Counted from the stretch's first letter, positions 29,777 through 39,278 are shown. The stretch: DNA of 64,000 nucleotides from Bifidobacterium breve (GCA_945863115.1 CAMAYZ010000001.1:62001-126000); one strand, 5' to 3'. The notes: generated by a model not told the origin, from the sequence alone. Made by a program: numbers and translations.

Positions 29777-30778
29777 TTATAGCTTTACGACTTTGCCCGT
29801 CTTTGCAGATTCGGTTGCAGCATCAGCAAGTATCAACGCTTTGCAGCCATCTTCATAAGTCGGGTTTAGTTGTTTCCCGGTCTCGATACTCTCGATAAAT
29901 AGCGCGAGCTCTTTGCGATATGAAGCGGCGTATCGCTCTAAGAAGAAGTTTAGGTATGGATCAAGTTGTTCGCTGTGATCAGACTTAAAGCTACGAACAG
30001 ATGTTGGCGCAACGTTTGTAACCTGAAGCATTCCCTTATCGCCAAAAGCTTCTAGACGTTGGTCATATCCATATGAAGAGTGGCGTGAGTTAATGATTGA
30101 AACTAACTTGCCATCAGTGCTTCGCAAGTTTGTAATCGCAGTATCGAAGTCACCTTCAGCTTTTATTTCAGAGCTAAATGCATTGGTCGCAAAGGTGCTT
30201 ACTTCAGCAATATCGCCAACGAAATAACGCGCAATATCAAAATCATGAATCACTTGGTCGCGGAAAATTCCGCCAGATACTGCGATGTATGACTGTGGTG
30301 GTGGCGCAGGATCGCGACTCGTAAGAACTAACTGCTCAAGATTTCCAAGTTCGCCAGCTTTAACTCGAGCATAAACAGCAGCAAAGTTTGGGTCATAACG
30401 ACGGTTAAAAGCTATTGAAACGTTGGTCTTTGAATTAGCGACCTTATCTTTGATTGTGTTTGCACGATTGATATCGAGATCAACTGGCTTCTCGCATAGA
30501 ACGTGAATACCGGCATCGATTGAACGGCTGATTAAATCTACGTGAGTTGGGGTAGGGGAGCCGACGATAATTGCATCTACGTCGCCTTTGGTGAAGATAT
30601 CGTTTACATCGGTTGTGTATTTTGCACCGTATTGATTTGCAAGTTTTGCTGCGCTCTCTTCGATTGCATCAACAACAACTACAAGTTCGGCACCTGCTGT
30701 GTCATTAACACTTCCAGAGTGCACAATGCCAATACGGCCCGCACCGATTACACCGATTCGTAAATTCTTCTTTGACAT
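29777..30778 (-). CDS. iolG: inositol 2-dehydrogenase-like (Gfo/Idh/MocA)
   Basis: LRIGVIGAGRIGIVHSGSV, HVLCEKPVDLD, FNRRYDPNFAAVYARVKAGELG, HDFDIARYF. Confidence 0.85.
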   Translation of the reverse strand: MSKKNLRIGVIGAGRIGIVHSGSVNDTAGAELVVVVDAIEESAAKLANQYGAKYTTDVNDIFTKGDVDAIIVGSPTPTHVDLISRSIDAGIHVLCEKPVDLDINRANTIKDKVANSKTNVSIAFNRRYDPNFAAVYARVKAGELGNLEQLVLTSRDPAPPPQSYIAVSGGIFRDQVIHDFDIARYFVGDIAEVSTFATNAFSSEIKAEGDFDTAITNLRSTDGKLVSIINSRHSSYGYDQRLEAFGDKGMLQVTNVAPTSVRSFKSDHSEQLDPYLNFFLERYAASYRKELALFIESIETGKQLNPTYEDGCKALILADAATESAKTGKVVKL

Positions 30779-30808
30779 TTTTCCCCCGTAGTAGTCAGGG
30801 AATAAATA

Positions 30809-31819
30809 CTAGTTATAGAAGGCTGGTTTTGCCACGTATGTAGCAGATACTTTTTCGCCAGACTTCAGTGATTTCAATCCAGCTTCAACTACTGCAACTG
30901 ACATATATCCATCCCAAGCATTTGGGCCGCCAATTTGTCCAATTTTGGCGGCATTGATCCAAGATTGAATCTCGTCGTCATATGCTCGTGCAAATCTTGT
31001 TAAATATGAAACATGTTCTGAAGTGCTTGAACGTCCGGATTCCCATGTTGTCATTCCAGTTGAGCGTCCAATTTCACTGACGCCCTTCTGGAAAACTGCT
31101 TCAGTAATAACTTGATAGCCAAATTGAACTGAAACATTCATTTCAACAGTCGCGATTACGCCAGATTCAGTTTCAAGTAGAACCAAAATTGGTTCGTTCA
31201 AACGTTCTGGGGCCAACTTATTTCGCTTAAGTTGTTTTACCTCAGCTGAAACTATCGGTGAATTAGTTAAGAATCGAACGATATCTATTTCATGAGAAAC
31301 CGAATCAGCAATCAACATTTCATTTCCATACCAATCAGGGACTGATGGATTTCGGTGAGCGCAATGCAGGGCAAGTAATTCACCGAGAGAGTTCCCGGAT
31401 ATTTGCTTCTGCAATTCAATGTAACCCTCGTCAAAGCGGCGCATAAAGCCAACCTGAATGATCTTCTTGCCACTCGCTACTTCAGCTTCGACTACGCGCA
31501 GCGCTGAAGGAACATCAGGAGTCATAGGCTTTTCGCACAAAACTGGCAGCCCCGCAGTAATTATCGGCATTAATACTTCTTCGTGAAAAGCACCAGGTGT
31601 TGCGACTAGCGCTGCATCTATCAAACCACTCGCAATTGCTTCAGCTATGTTTGCAAATTGTTTTGCATCTGGCGCATGTTTCAATGCTTCGGTTGCGCGA
31701 GCAGAATCTGGTTCAACAATTGCAGTAACGATCGCGCCCGACATTCGGGTGTTGATACGGATTATGTGATCGGTGCCCATTGCGCCGGTGCCGATGACGC
31801 AAACTCTTAGGTCTGCCAC
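30809..31819 (-). CDS. inositol 2-dehydrogenase-like (Gfo/Idh/MocA), second copy
   Basis: LRVCVIGTGAMGTDHIIRINTRMSGAIVTAIVEPD, PVLCEKPMTPD, GFMRRFDEGY, HEIDIVRFL. Confidence 0.85.
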   Translation of the reverse strand: MADLRVCVIGTGAMGTDHIIRINTRMSGAIVTAIVEPDSARATEALKHAPDAKQFANIAEAIASGLIDAALVATPGAFHEEVLMPIITAGLPVLCEKPMTPDVPSALRVVEAEVASGKKIIQVGFMRRFDEGYIELQKQISGNSLGELLALHCAHRNPSVPDWYGNEMLIADSVSHEIDIVRFLTNSPIVSAEVKQLKRNKLAPERLNEPILVLLETESGVIATVEMNVSVQFGYQVITEAVFQKGVSEIGRSTGMTTWESGRSSTSEHVSYLTRFARAYDDEIQSWINAAKIGQIGGPNAWDGYMSVAVVEAGLKSLKSGEKVSATYVAKPAFYN

Positions 31820-31824
31820 TTTTC

Positions 31825-32733
31825 TTAGCCAACCATTTCAGCGTCGCGCTTATTAGCGCCAGAGTGCACACAACTTAAATTCGAGTCCAGCTTTGAACAA
31901 TCTGCGCAGAGCAGGATTAATTCGTGGCAGCTTGCCGTCGCGCAGTTAAAGAAGGTATTTGTCTTTGCGCTGCATCGTTCACATTCGCCAATAACCTTTG
32001 TCTTTGTTGAGAAATCTATCGCCATCCGGCCATCAAAGGTAAAGAGTGAGCCTTCCCAGAGCGAATCATCGCCGAACTTATTTCCATATCTAACGATGCC
32101 ACCTTCGATTTGGTAAACCTCTTTAAATCCACGTTTGACCATAACAGCCGACAAGATTTCGCAGCGGATTCCACCAGTGCAATATGTAACAATCGGCTTA
32201 TCTTTAATGTGATCGTATTTGCCACTCTCAATTTCGCTTATAAAATCTCGGCTGCTTTCAACATCAGGAACTATTGCATTCTTGAATTTCCCGATCTTGG
32301 CTTCAAAGGCGTTGCGGCCATCAAAGAAGACAACTTCCTCGCCGCGCTCTTCAACTAATTTATCCACTTCATATGGTTTCAAATGTTTTCCGCCATTTAT
32401 AACACCGTTTATATCGACATCAATTTCAGCCGGGCTGCCGAATGCTACAAGTTCATCTTTAACGCGGACATTCAACCTTGGGAAATCTTCGCCAGTTCCA
32501 CTGGACCATTTGAAATCAATCTTTTTAAAGCCTGGATATTTTTTGGTGGTCTTAACATACTTTTTAAGTGCAGACATATCGCCGCCAACAGTTCCATTGA
32601 TTCCGTGCTTTGAAACCAAGATTCTTCCCTTGATATTTAAGGATTCACAGAGCGCCTGTTGCCATAAGCGAACAGCTTCTGGGTCAGCTATCGGCGTGAA
32701 GCCGTAATAGAGAAGTATCTTCTGGAGTTCCAC
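31825..32733 (-). CDS. trhO: tRNA uridine(34) hydroxylase TrhO-like (rhodanese domain protein)
   Basis: [62 protein letters not shown]; Cys-rich C-terminus. Confidence 0.85.
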   Translation of the reverse strand: MELQKILLYYGFTPIADPEAVRLWQQALCESLNIKGRILVSKHGINGTVGGDMSALKKYVKTTKKYPGFKKIDFKWSSGTGEDFPRLNVRVKDELVAFGSPAEIDVDINGVINGGKHLKPYEVDKLVEERGEEVVFFDGRNAFEAKIGKFKNAIVPDVESSRDFISEIESGKYDHIKDKPIVTYCTGGIRCEILSAVMVKRGFKEVYQIEGGIVRYGNKFGDDSLWEGSLFTFDGRMAIDFSTKTKVIGECERCSAKTNTFFNCATASCHELILLCADCSKLDSNLSCVHSGANKRDAEMVG

Positions 32734-32770
32734 AGCATTATCTTAACGAGCCAAGCGTTAGGATTAAACC

Positions 32771-33025
32771 GTGGAATACAGAAAAATCTGGCGCGGAGTT
32801 CCAACTCCAGTGCGTAAGTTGATTGTCATGGTTATTGGATTCACGCTTATTGCCATCGGGGGAGTCTTAATTATTCTTCCCGGTCCATTCACGCTGCCCT
32901 TTGTTATCGGCGGACTCTTTATTCTCGCAATTGAATTTACTTGGGCCAGATCACTTCTGACTAAAGCACAAGAATCCGCAAAGAGAGTTGATCCACGAAA
33001 GCTTAGAAAACGTAAGCCAGAATAG
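32771..33025 (+). CDS. small PGPGW/TIGR02611-type transmembrane protein
   Basis: GFTLIAIGGVLIILPGPFTLPFVIGGLFILAIEFTWA. Confidence 0.65.
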   Translation: MEYRKIWRGVPTPVRKLIVMVIGFTLIAIGGVLIILPGPFTLPFVIGGLFILAIEFTWARSLLTKAQESAKRVDPRKLRKRKPE

Positions 33026-33044
33026 TTATAGAAAGGAGAGCAGA

Positions 33045-34043
33045 ATGACTAACCACGGAAACATGTATGGACCTGCCTTCACCTTTCTTGGTATTCCAAC
33101 ATGCGACTTAGATGATCCAGCAACATATAAAGGTGCCGATGTAATCATCGTTGGTGCTCCAATCGATTCCGGAACTTCACATCGTTCTGGTGCAAAGTTT
33201 GGGCCGCAAGCAATTCGAGGCGGAGATTATTTACCTCATGATGGATCAAGACCGCATCTTGCACTTCGAACCGATGGACTAAAAGATGTTAAAGTTTTTG
33301 ATGCTGGTGATTTGTTAATGCCCGGGGGAGACCTCGTTAAATCACTTGAAGTTTTGAAAGCGGCAACCGAAAAAATTTCTCGCGCCGGAATAATTCCAGT
33401 TGTGCTTGGCGGCGATCATTCAATTGCGTCAGCCGATGTTGCTGGAATCGCGATGCATCGTGGTAAAGGCAAAATCTCGATGATTCACTTTGATGCGCAC
33501 GCCGATACCGGCGAAGATCAATTTGGTGCACTTGTTGGACACGGAACCCCGATGCGAAATCTAATAAACAATGGATATGTTCGCGGTGATCGCTTTCTAC
33601 AACTCGGGCTTCGTGGGTATTGGCCAGAAGACAAAACGCTAAATTGGATGCGAGATCAAGGTATGCGCTCATACGAGATGACTGAAATTCATCACCGAGG
33701 TTTAAAAGCGGTTCTAGATGAATCTTTCGCAACTCTTACAAGTGAATGCGACGGTGTTTTTTTATCTGTTGACATTGATGTCGTCGATCCAGGGATGGCA
33801 CCAGGAACCGGAACTCCAGAACCAGGTGGAATGACAAGTCGCGAATTACTTGAAGCCGTTCGCAGAATTTGTCTTGAACTTCCTATCGTTGGTATCGATA
33901 TTGTCGAAGTTGCCCCACCATTTGATAACGCAGATATAACTGCAATTCTTGCAAACCGAGTTGTTCTAGAGGCGCTCTCTGCAATTGCAAAACGTCGAAA
34001 TGGTTCGGCATACAATCCAGCTCAGAACCTGCTTGATCGTTAA
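33045..34043 (+). CDS. agmatinase/ureohydrolase family protein
   Basis: LGGDHSIASADV, MIHFDAHADTGEDQFG, FLSVDIDVVDPGMAPGTGTPEPGGMTSREL; ATG at 33045 preferred. Confidence 0.87.
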   Translation: MTNHGNMYGPAFTFLGIPTCDLDDPATYKGADVIIVGAPIDSGTSHRSGAKFGPQAIRGGDYLPHDGSRPHLALRTDGLKDVKVFDAGDLLMPGGDLVKSLEVLKAATEKISRAGIIPVVLGGDHSIASADVAGIAMHRGKGKISMIHFDAHADTGEDQFGALVGHGTPMRNLINNGYVRGDRFLQLGLRGYWPEDKTLNWMRDQGMRSYEMTEIHHRGLKAVLDESFATLTSECDGVFLSVDIDVVDPGMAPGTGTPEPGGMTSRELLEAVRRICLELPIVGIDIVEVAPPFDNADITAILANRVVLEALSAIAKRRNGSAYNPAQNLLDR

Positions 34044-34059
34044 TTCGATTGCTAAACCC

Positions 34060-34659
34060 ATGACTTTGCTACATAGCCTCGACCTGCTTTCAACATTTGT
34101 CTTCGCGCTTGTTGGTGCACGGGTAGCAGCTGATAAAGGACTCGATTACGGCGGTATCGCCTTCATCGCAGCAATTGCATCGGTATCAGGCGGAACCCTT
34201 AGAAATGTGTTTCTCGGTATCCAGCCAAACTGGACCATTGATCCGTGGATTATTTCGAGCGTAATTGCCGCAGTTTTTATTACATTAGTTCTTAGGCGCG
34301 TGACACATATCGGTAAGACGCTTTTGATTATGGACACATTTGGTCTGGCTGTTGCAACAATGTCCGGAGCTCAATTAGCAGCTGAGATGGAAATCAAATG
34401 GTTTGCCGCAATTTTGTTAGGTGTTATCACTGCAGTAACTGGCGGGCTATTGCGAGATGTGCTCTGTCAGCTGGAACCAGTTCTTTTGCACCGCGAAACA
34501 ATTGGAACATCTTCACTTATGGGAGCAATTACTTTTGTGGCTTTAATTCAGATTGATCTATCACAGAATTTGGCCGCCCTTCTTGGAGGATTAGTAGTAA
34601 TTCTTACCCGCGTAATTTCAATCCAATTCGATTTACATCTTCCGAAATTCACTAAGTAA
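34060..34659 (+). CDS. trimeric intracellular cation channel family (UPF0126/YicG-like) protein
   Basis: LLSTFVFALVGARVAADKGLDYGGIAFIAAIASVSGGTLRNVFLG; duplicated GG-LRD motifs. Confidence 0.8.
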   Translation: MTLLHSLDLLSTFVFALVGARVAADKGLDYGGIAFIAAIASVSGGTLRNVFLGIQPNWTIDPWIISSVIAAVFITLVLRRVTHIGKTLLIMDTFGLAVATMSGAQLAAEMEIKWFAAILLGVITAVTGGLLRDVLCQLEPVLLHRETIGTSSLMGAITFVALIQIDLSQNLAALLGGLVVILTRVISIQFDLHLPKFTK

Positions 34660-34732
34660 CAATCATGGCGAAGGTAATTAAAGGTAGCCAAAATCGCAAT
34701 ATGGATTGTCCAACTGTGGTTGTATTGCACTC

Positions 34733-35674
34733 ATGAGCACACCTTCGCGCGGAAAGATTTGGGGAGCGCTTTGGGTGGTCTACATCGTTTGGGGATCTAC
34801 GTATTTAGCAATTGAATATTCAATTCGCTCGATGCCTCCACTGTTGGCGATGGGATCCAGATTCCTTGCAGCAGGACTATTGATGGGTTTCGTGCTCGCT
34901 ATTAAATATGGTCTAGGGTTTTTAAAAATTACAAGAAGGCAGATTCCTTTCTTAGCTCTACTAGGTGCACTCTTGTTGGGGCTTGGTCTTGGAATGGTGA
35001 CTCTGGCTCAATTCAATGATGTTCCATCCGGCATGGTTGCGTTATTGATTTCAGCTCTTCCATTTTGGATTGCCATCTTTAAAGCAATCGATGGCGCAAA
35101 AACTTCCATTTGGAGTTGGGTCGGAATCGCAATTGGATTCGTCGGTGTCGGTATTTTGTTGATTCCAGAATTGTCCAAACCGAATAATAGCGCTCATATT
35201 TTATGGATGTTTATGGTGATTCTTGGAAATCTTGGTTGGGCATTTGGAACTTATATTGCTCCGCGTCTTGATTTACCAAAGAGCACTTTGGTTGTCACTT
35301 GTTACCAAATGCTTCTTGGCGGAATCGCCATGTCACTTGCAGGGCTTGTCTTCGGTGAAAATGTCGGAGATCTTTTGGATGCAACCATTTCATCATGGTT
35401 GTGGTGGGTATTTTTAGTTTTGATTGGATCAATTGCAACCTATACCTGTTATCTCTGGCTTGTCGGTAACGCTCCGGTAGGTTTAATTGCGACTTATGCG
35501 TACGTTAATCCGGTCATCGCGGTTTCACTTGGAGTTTTATTTCTCGAAGAAAAGCTTTCAATCACTTTGCTAATTGGTGCAATCGTCGTGATTCTCGGCG
35601 TATTTCTAGTAGTTAGAGTTGAAGCGCGCTCAGTTGGAAAAGCAGAACCTAGTTTGGAAGTTGATCAGAAGTAG
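34733..35674 (+). CDS. EamA/DMT family transporter (YedA-like)
   Basis: GALWVVYIVWGSTYLAIEYSIRSMPPLLAMGSRFLAAG; C-terminal EamA repeat. Confidence 0.83.
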   Translation: MSTPSRGKIWGALWVVYIVWGSTYLAIEYSIRSMPPLLAMGSRFLAAGLLMGFVLAIKYGLGFLKITRRQIPFLALLGALLLGLGLGMVTLAQFNDVPSGMVALLISALPFWIAIFKAIDGAKTSIWSWVGIAIGFVGVGILLIPELSKPNNSAHILWMFMVILGNLGWAFGTYIAPRLDLPKSTLVVTCYQMLLGGIAMSLAGLVFGENVGDLLDATISSWLWWVFLVLIGSIATYTCYLWLVGNAPVGLIATYAYVNPVIAVSLGVLFLEEKLSITLLIGAIVVILGVFLVVRVEARSVGKAEPSLEVDQK

Positions 35675-35727
35675 AAAAGTTCTCGCAGGCTATTTCCTTA
35701 AGAAGCATCCCTAGTTAGAGTTCAATA

Positions 35728-36378
35728 ATGAAATACCAACCTTCGCGTTCGCCAATCGACAAATCTCTCACAGGTGGCAATGAGTTCTTCGAACACATGA
35801 ACTCTCGTCGCAGTGTGCGTATGTTTTCGCCAGATCCTATCCCGCAAGAATTGATTGAGATTGCGGTTCGAACTGCGAATACTGCTCCAAGTGGTGCTAA
35901 CCAACAACCTTGGTTCTTCTGCGCGACATCAGATCCAATATTAAAACATCGCATTCGTGAAGCAGCTGAGATTGAAGAACGTGAGAATTATGAAGGTGGT
36001 CGCATGCCACCCTCTTGGCGCAACGCTATTTCTCATCTAGGCACTAATTCAAATAAGGAATACCTCGATATCGTGCCCTGGATTGTTGTTTGTTTTGCGC
36101 AGAAATCTCAAGTTCTTCCGGACGGAACACCACAAAAGAATTATTATGTTAATGAATCTGTTGGTTTGGCCTGCGGAATGTTTATCTCAAGTCTTCACAC
36201 AATGGGACTTTCAACCTTAACTCATACACCCAACCCGATGGGATTCTTGAGTGAAATCTTCGAACGCCCTGCAACTGAACGTCCTTACATTCTTTTTCCT
36301 GTTGGCTATCCCGCTGACGGTTGCACCGTGCCAGATCTAGAACGAAAAGAACTAGATAAAATCTTGAAGGTTTACTAA
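35728..36378 (+). CDS. nitroreductase family protein
   Basis: FFEHMNSRRSVRMFSPDPIPQELIEIAVRTANTAPSGANQQPWFF. Confidence 0.88.
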   Translation: MKYQPSRSPIDKSLTGGNEFFEHMNSRRSVRMFSPDPIPQELIEIAVRTANTAPSGANQQPWFFCATSDPILKHRIREAAEIEERENYEGGRMPPSWRNAISHLGTNSNKEYLDIVPWIVVCFAQKSQVLPDGTPQKNYYVNESVGLACGMFISSLHTMGLSTLTHTPNPMGFLSEIFERPATERPYILFPVGYPADGCTVPDLERKELDKILKVY

Positions 36379-36390
36379 TTTAAGATTTGA

Positions 36391-37035
36391 TTAATCTTTC
36401 TTCAATACCGAATCGAAGAGCTCACGAAGTTCTGCGTGAACTTCTGCAGGTGCACTTCTTGGGTGGCCAGCGTTAAAGGGTGGCTTCGGGTCGTATTCCA
36501 TATCCAACTGCATTTTTTCTGCAAAGGCCTGTCCGAAGATTCGCTCCGCAAGAACAAGTGACATATCGATTCCTGCGGATACACCAGCAGCAGTGATGAT
36601 TTTTCCTGATTCAACAACTCGCTTATCAGTAGGTATCGCACCATAGTTTGCTAGCTCTGAATGTGAATACCAATGTGTTGTTGCGGGAACGCCTTTTAGA
36701 ACACCGGCGGCGCCTAACATAAGTGCTCCTGTGCAAACTGAAATTGTCCACTCGGTTGTGGGATGAACTTTTGCAATCCAATCAATTAGTGGATCTCCAG
36801 AACGTGCCATGGTGATGGCAGGTAGCCCACCCGGAACAACCAAAATATCTACGGCCGAAACGTCAGAGATACTTTTCTGTGCTTGCATGATCGTGGCTGA
36901 ACCATCACTGATTGGGCCAGCATTTAATGCCACGAAGGAAAACTCATATCCCGGAAACTGTGACAACGCGTGATACGGGCCAATGGCATCTAGGGGAGTA
37001 AATCCTGGGTATAACAACATTGCTATTTGTTTCAT
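36391..37035 (-). CDS. DJ-1/PfpI family protein
   Basis: IAMLLYPGFTPLDAIGPYHALSQFPGYEFSFVA; SVCTGALMLGAAGVLKG. Confidence 0.87.
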   Translation of the reverse strand: MKQIAMLLYPGFTPLDAIGPYHALSQFPGYEFSFVALNAGPISDGSATIMQAQKSISDVSAVDILVVPGGLPAITMARSGDPLIDWIAKVHPTTEWTISVCTGALMLGAAGVLKGVPATTHWYSHSELANYGAIPTDKRVVESGKIITAAGVSAGIDMSLVLAERIFGQAFAEKMQLDMEYDPKPPFNAGHPRSAPAEVHAELRELFDSVLKKD

Positions 37036-37128
37036 GGTTCAACGCTACAGTTGAACAGATTACAGAGGAGTAAATCCCCCCTGTTTATCACCCCCCTAGG
37101 CTCAAATAGCCTTTTAAAACCATCCCAA

Positions 37129-38721
37129 ATGCATCACCCTTGTGGGGTGAATCATGAGGCTGCTAAATCACCCCTTCCTGGCTTTGCCGACGGTGTGCAC
37201 AAAATTATTGAGACTGCAATCGAAAAGAATGATTTAGATTTTTTCTATCGATTGTATTTAACCAGAATGGCTGAACTATCCCTGACTGGGCAAGGAAAAG
37301 AATTTATTGAATATGCGAAAAGCTCTCTTGATGAATCAGAAAATAGTTTATTCATGACTAAGGGATTTGAAGCAATTGGTAATTTAATTGATTTAGATTT
37401 TACAAAATGCATCCTATTACTAGATGAACTTGAAGCAAGTACTCGCGAAAATGATCTGAAACCTTGGGTAGATCAAATTAGTAATTTGTGTCGGGCATAC
37501 GTTAATTTTCATAATGGCGATTATGAATTATCACTAAAGCATGCCGAAATTTCGATTGCTTCACCGATTAAAAGTGGAACTTTAGACCCAATGGACAAGG
37601 GAAGATTGATTCGGCTTGTCGCGTGTATTGGTTTGGTTACCTCTGATTTCAAGAAAATTGAAAAGTGCGCAGAAGATATTTTAAGTATTGATAATCCAGA
37701 TAATTTAATTGTTTTGGATCATGCAAAGTCTGCAATTAAATCTATGCAACTACTATTTCATGGTGAATATAACCAAGCGTATGAATTAGCCAAATCCACG
37801 ATTGCACTAGAAGAGGCTTCTGGACGAGTTGGAATTGCTTCACCATTTGATTGCAAATTTGTTGTAATGCGATGTCTTTATGAATTCTCTATGATCAATG
37901 AAGCCCTCAATGAAATTGTTAGCCTGCGGGAGGAGGCCGAACAGAACGGCTTTAAGTTTATTGTCTTTCTGTGCGACGTTGGTGAAATTAGGATTTTGTC
38001 ACGAATTCCCAACACCCAAGACAAAGTTTCTAACAAAATCAACAAATTAAGAGATCAGATTTCACTGAATCCAGAATTTAAATCACTGAGTTGGTTGGCG
38101 GATCTCTCTGAAATTTTTGTGAAAAGTCATAAGAATGATCTTGGGCGAATAGACGCTTTAATAAAGCGCAACCCTGAAAATATCTATCTGAAGAAGATAG
38201 GTAAAAGTATCTTAAAAAAGATCAAATCAGAGGATGTAAAAGTGCTTGAGGATCTTTCAGAAAACACTACTTTTGAAATCATTATGAAAAACTTGAAGTT
38301 GTCTAAACTTGAAAATAAAGGCGTCAAAAAGCAACGTGAATACTTAAGGATTGCGCTTGAAGTAGGCGAAAAGGTAGGCGCTCGAGAAATTTTTTTACGT
38401 CAGGATAATTCAACTCTTGAAGCAATCATAAATTTGTCTTCCGAGCGTGGCTCGTTGTGGTTGGAGTCATTGAGTAGATTGGCGATTGAGCGGATCAAAG
38501 AACGCAATTTGTTAGTTGAGATTAGTGGAGAACAATTGACAGCGCGTGAGATTGAGGTCTTGAAACATTTGATAACCGAAAATACCGTCTCAGAGATTGG
38601 TCAAATTTTGCACATCTCAAAAAATACGATGAAAACACACCTCCGAAACATTTATAGGAAGTTAGGTGTAGATGGCAGAGGATCAGCCGCAAAGAAGGCC
38701 AAAGAGAATCTAATAATTTAA
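37129..38721 (+). CDS. LuxR-family transcriptional regulator with TPR/MalT-like helical region
   Basis: C-terminal HTH LTAREIEVLKHLITENTVSEIGQILHISKNTMKTHLRNIYRKLGV; start uncertain (37129 ATG or 37195 GTG). Confidence 0.8.
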   Translation: MHHPCGVNHEAAKSPLPGFADGVHKIIETAIEKNDLDFFYRLYLTRMAELSLTGQGKEFIEYAKSSLDESENSLFMTKGFEAIGNLIDLDFTKCILLLDELEASTRENDLKPWVDQISNLCRAYVNFHNGDYELSLKHAEISIASPIKSGTLDPMDKGRLIRLVACIGLVTSDFKKIEKCAEDILSIDNPDNLIVLDHAKSAIKSMQLLFHGEYNQAYELAKSTIALEEASGRVGIASPFDCKFVVMRCLYEFSMINEALNEIVSLREEAEQNGFKFIVFLCDVGEIRILSRIPNTQDKVSNKINKLRDQISLNPEFKSLSWLADLSEIFVKSHKNDLGRIDALIKRNPENIYLKKIGKSILKKIKSEDVKVLEDLSENTTFEIIMKNLKLSKLENKGVKKQREYLRIALEVGEKVGAREIFLRQDNSTLEAIINLSSERGSLWLESLSRLAIERIKERNLLVEISGEQLTAREIEVLKHLITENTVSEIGQILHISKNTMKTHLRNIYRKLGVDGRGSAAKKAKENLII

Positions 38722-38866
38722 CTGGCTCGTTAGGGGTTCGAAATACTGACCCGACGTGCGCAATCCATTCTGTTCACTTGGAATTTGCTTGGAGATTCTT
38801 GAAAGAGGGGGTTTGACTGCGTAGATTCTCGTTAGTCAAATTGGCTCTTCCCAGATGGGCAAAACT

Positions 38867-39226
38867 ATGGATATTCGTGAAATTAATGAGAAGCGTTATG
38901 AGATTGCCGCAAGCCAAACATCTTCAGTCATGCTGGTCGGACTTTTTTCAAACATTGGCATTTTTGCAATAACAGCCTTTGCCGATCTTTCCTCTGGAGC
39001 ACAAACTAATTGGAAAGTCATCGTGAGCATCGTTGAACTATTTTTCTTGGTGTTTGCACTAGGCGTATTTGGCGATATAGCCGCATACGTTAAAGACATT
39101 CCTAAGAATGAAGACTCAACTTGGAATAGAAATGCCCGTAAAGCTCCGCCAGAAATTTTCATGGTAATCACAGCAATTGGAATTATTGCTTTGTGGATTT
39201 TTCAGATTAGAGCAATAGGGGCCTAG
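38867..39226 (+). CDS. small multi-TM membrane protein
   Basis: Hydrophobic segments SVMLVGLFSNIGIFAITAFA, VIVSIVELFFLVFALGVFGDIAAYV, IFMVITAIGIIALWIF; followed by a terminator. Confidence 0.6.
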   Translation: MDIREINEKRYEIAASQTSSVMLVGLFSNIGIFAITAFADLSSGAQTNWKVIVSIVELFFLVFALGVFGDIAAYVKDIPKNEDSTWNRNARKAPPEIFMVITAIGIIALWIFQIRAIGA

Positions 39227-39239
39227 TAATTTGGTTTGA

Positions 39240-39277
39240 AAGGGCTGGGGCTAAACACCTCAGCCCTTTTTTATTTT
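39240..39277 (+). terminator. rho-independent terminator
   Basis: AGGGCTGGGG-ctaaaca-CCTCAGCCCT followed by TTTTTTATTTT. Confidence 0.8.
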
Positions 39278-39278
39278 G

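Noticed and set aside
29770-29787. TAAAGC-CTTATA-GCTTTA hairpin at convergent iolE/iolG ends
   Set aside because: Only 6-bp arms, AT-rich, no T-tract; too weak to call as a bidirectional terminator.
38722-38770. GGGGTTCGAAATACTGACCC considered as a tRNA T-arm or second tRNA fragment
   Set aside because: Only the T-loop-like GGTTCGAA is present; no acceptor stem or match to any tRNA in the window.
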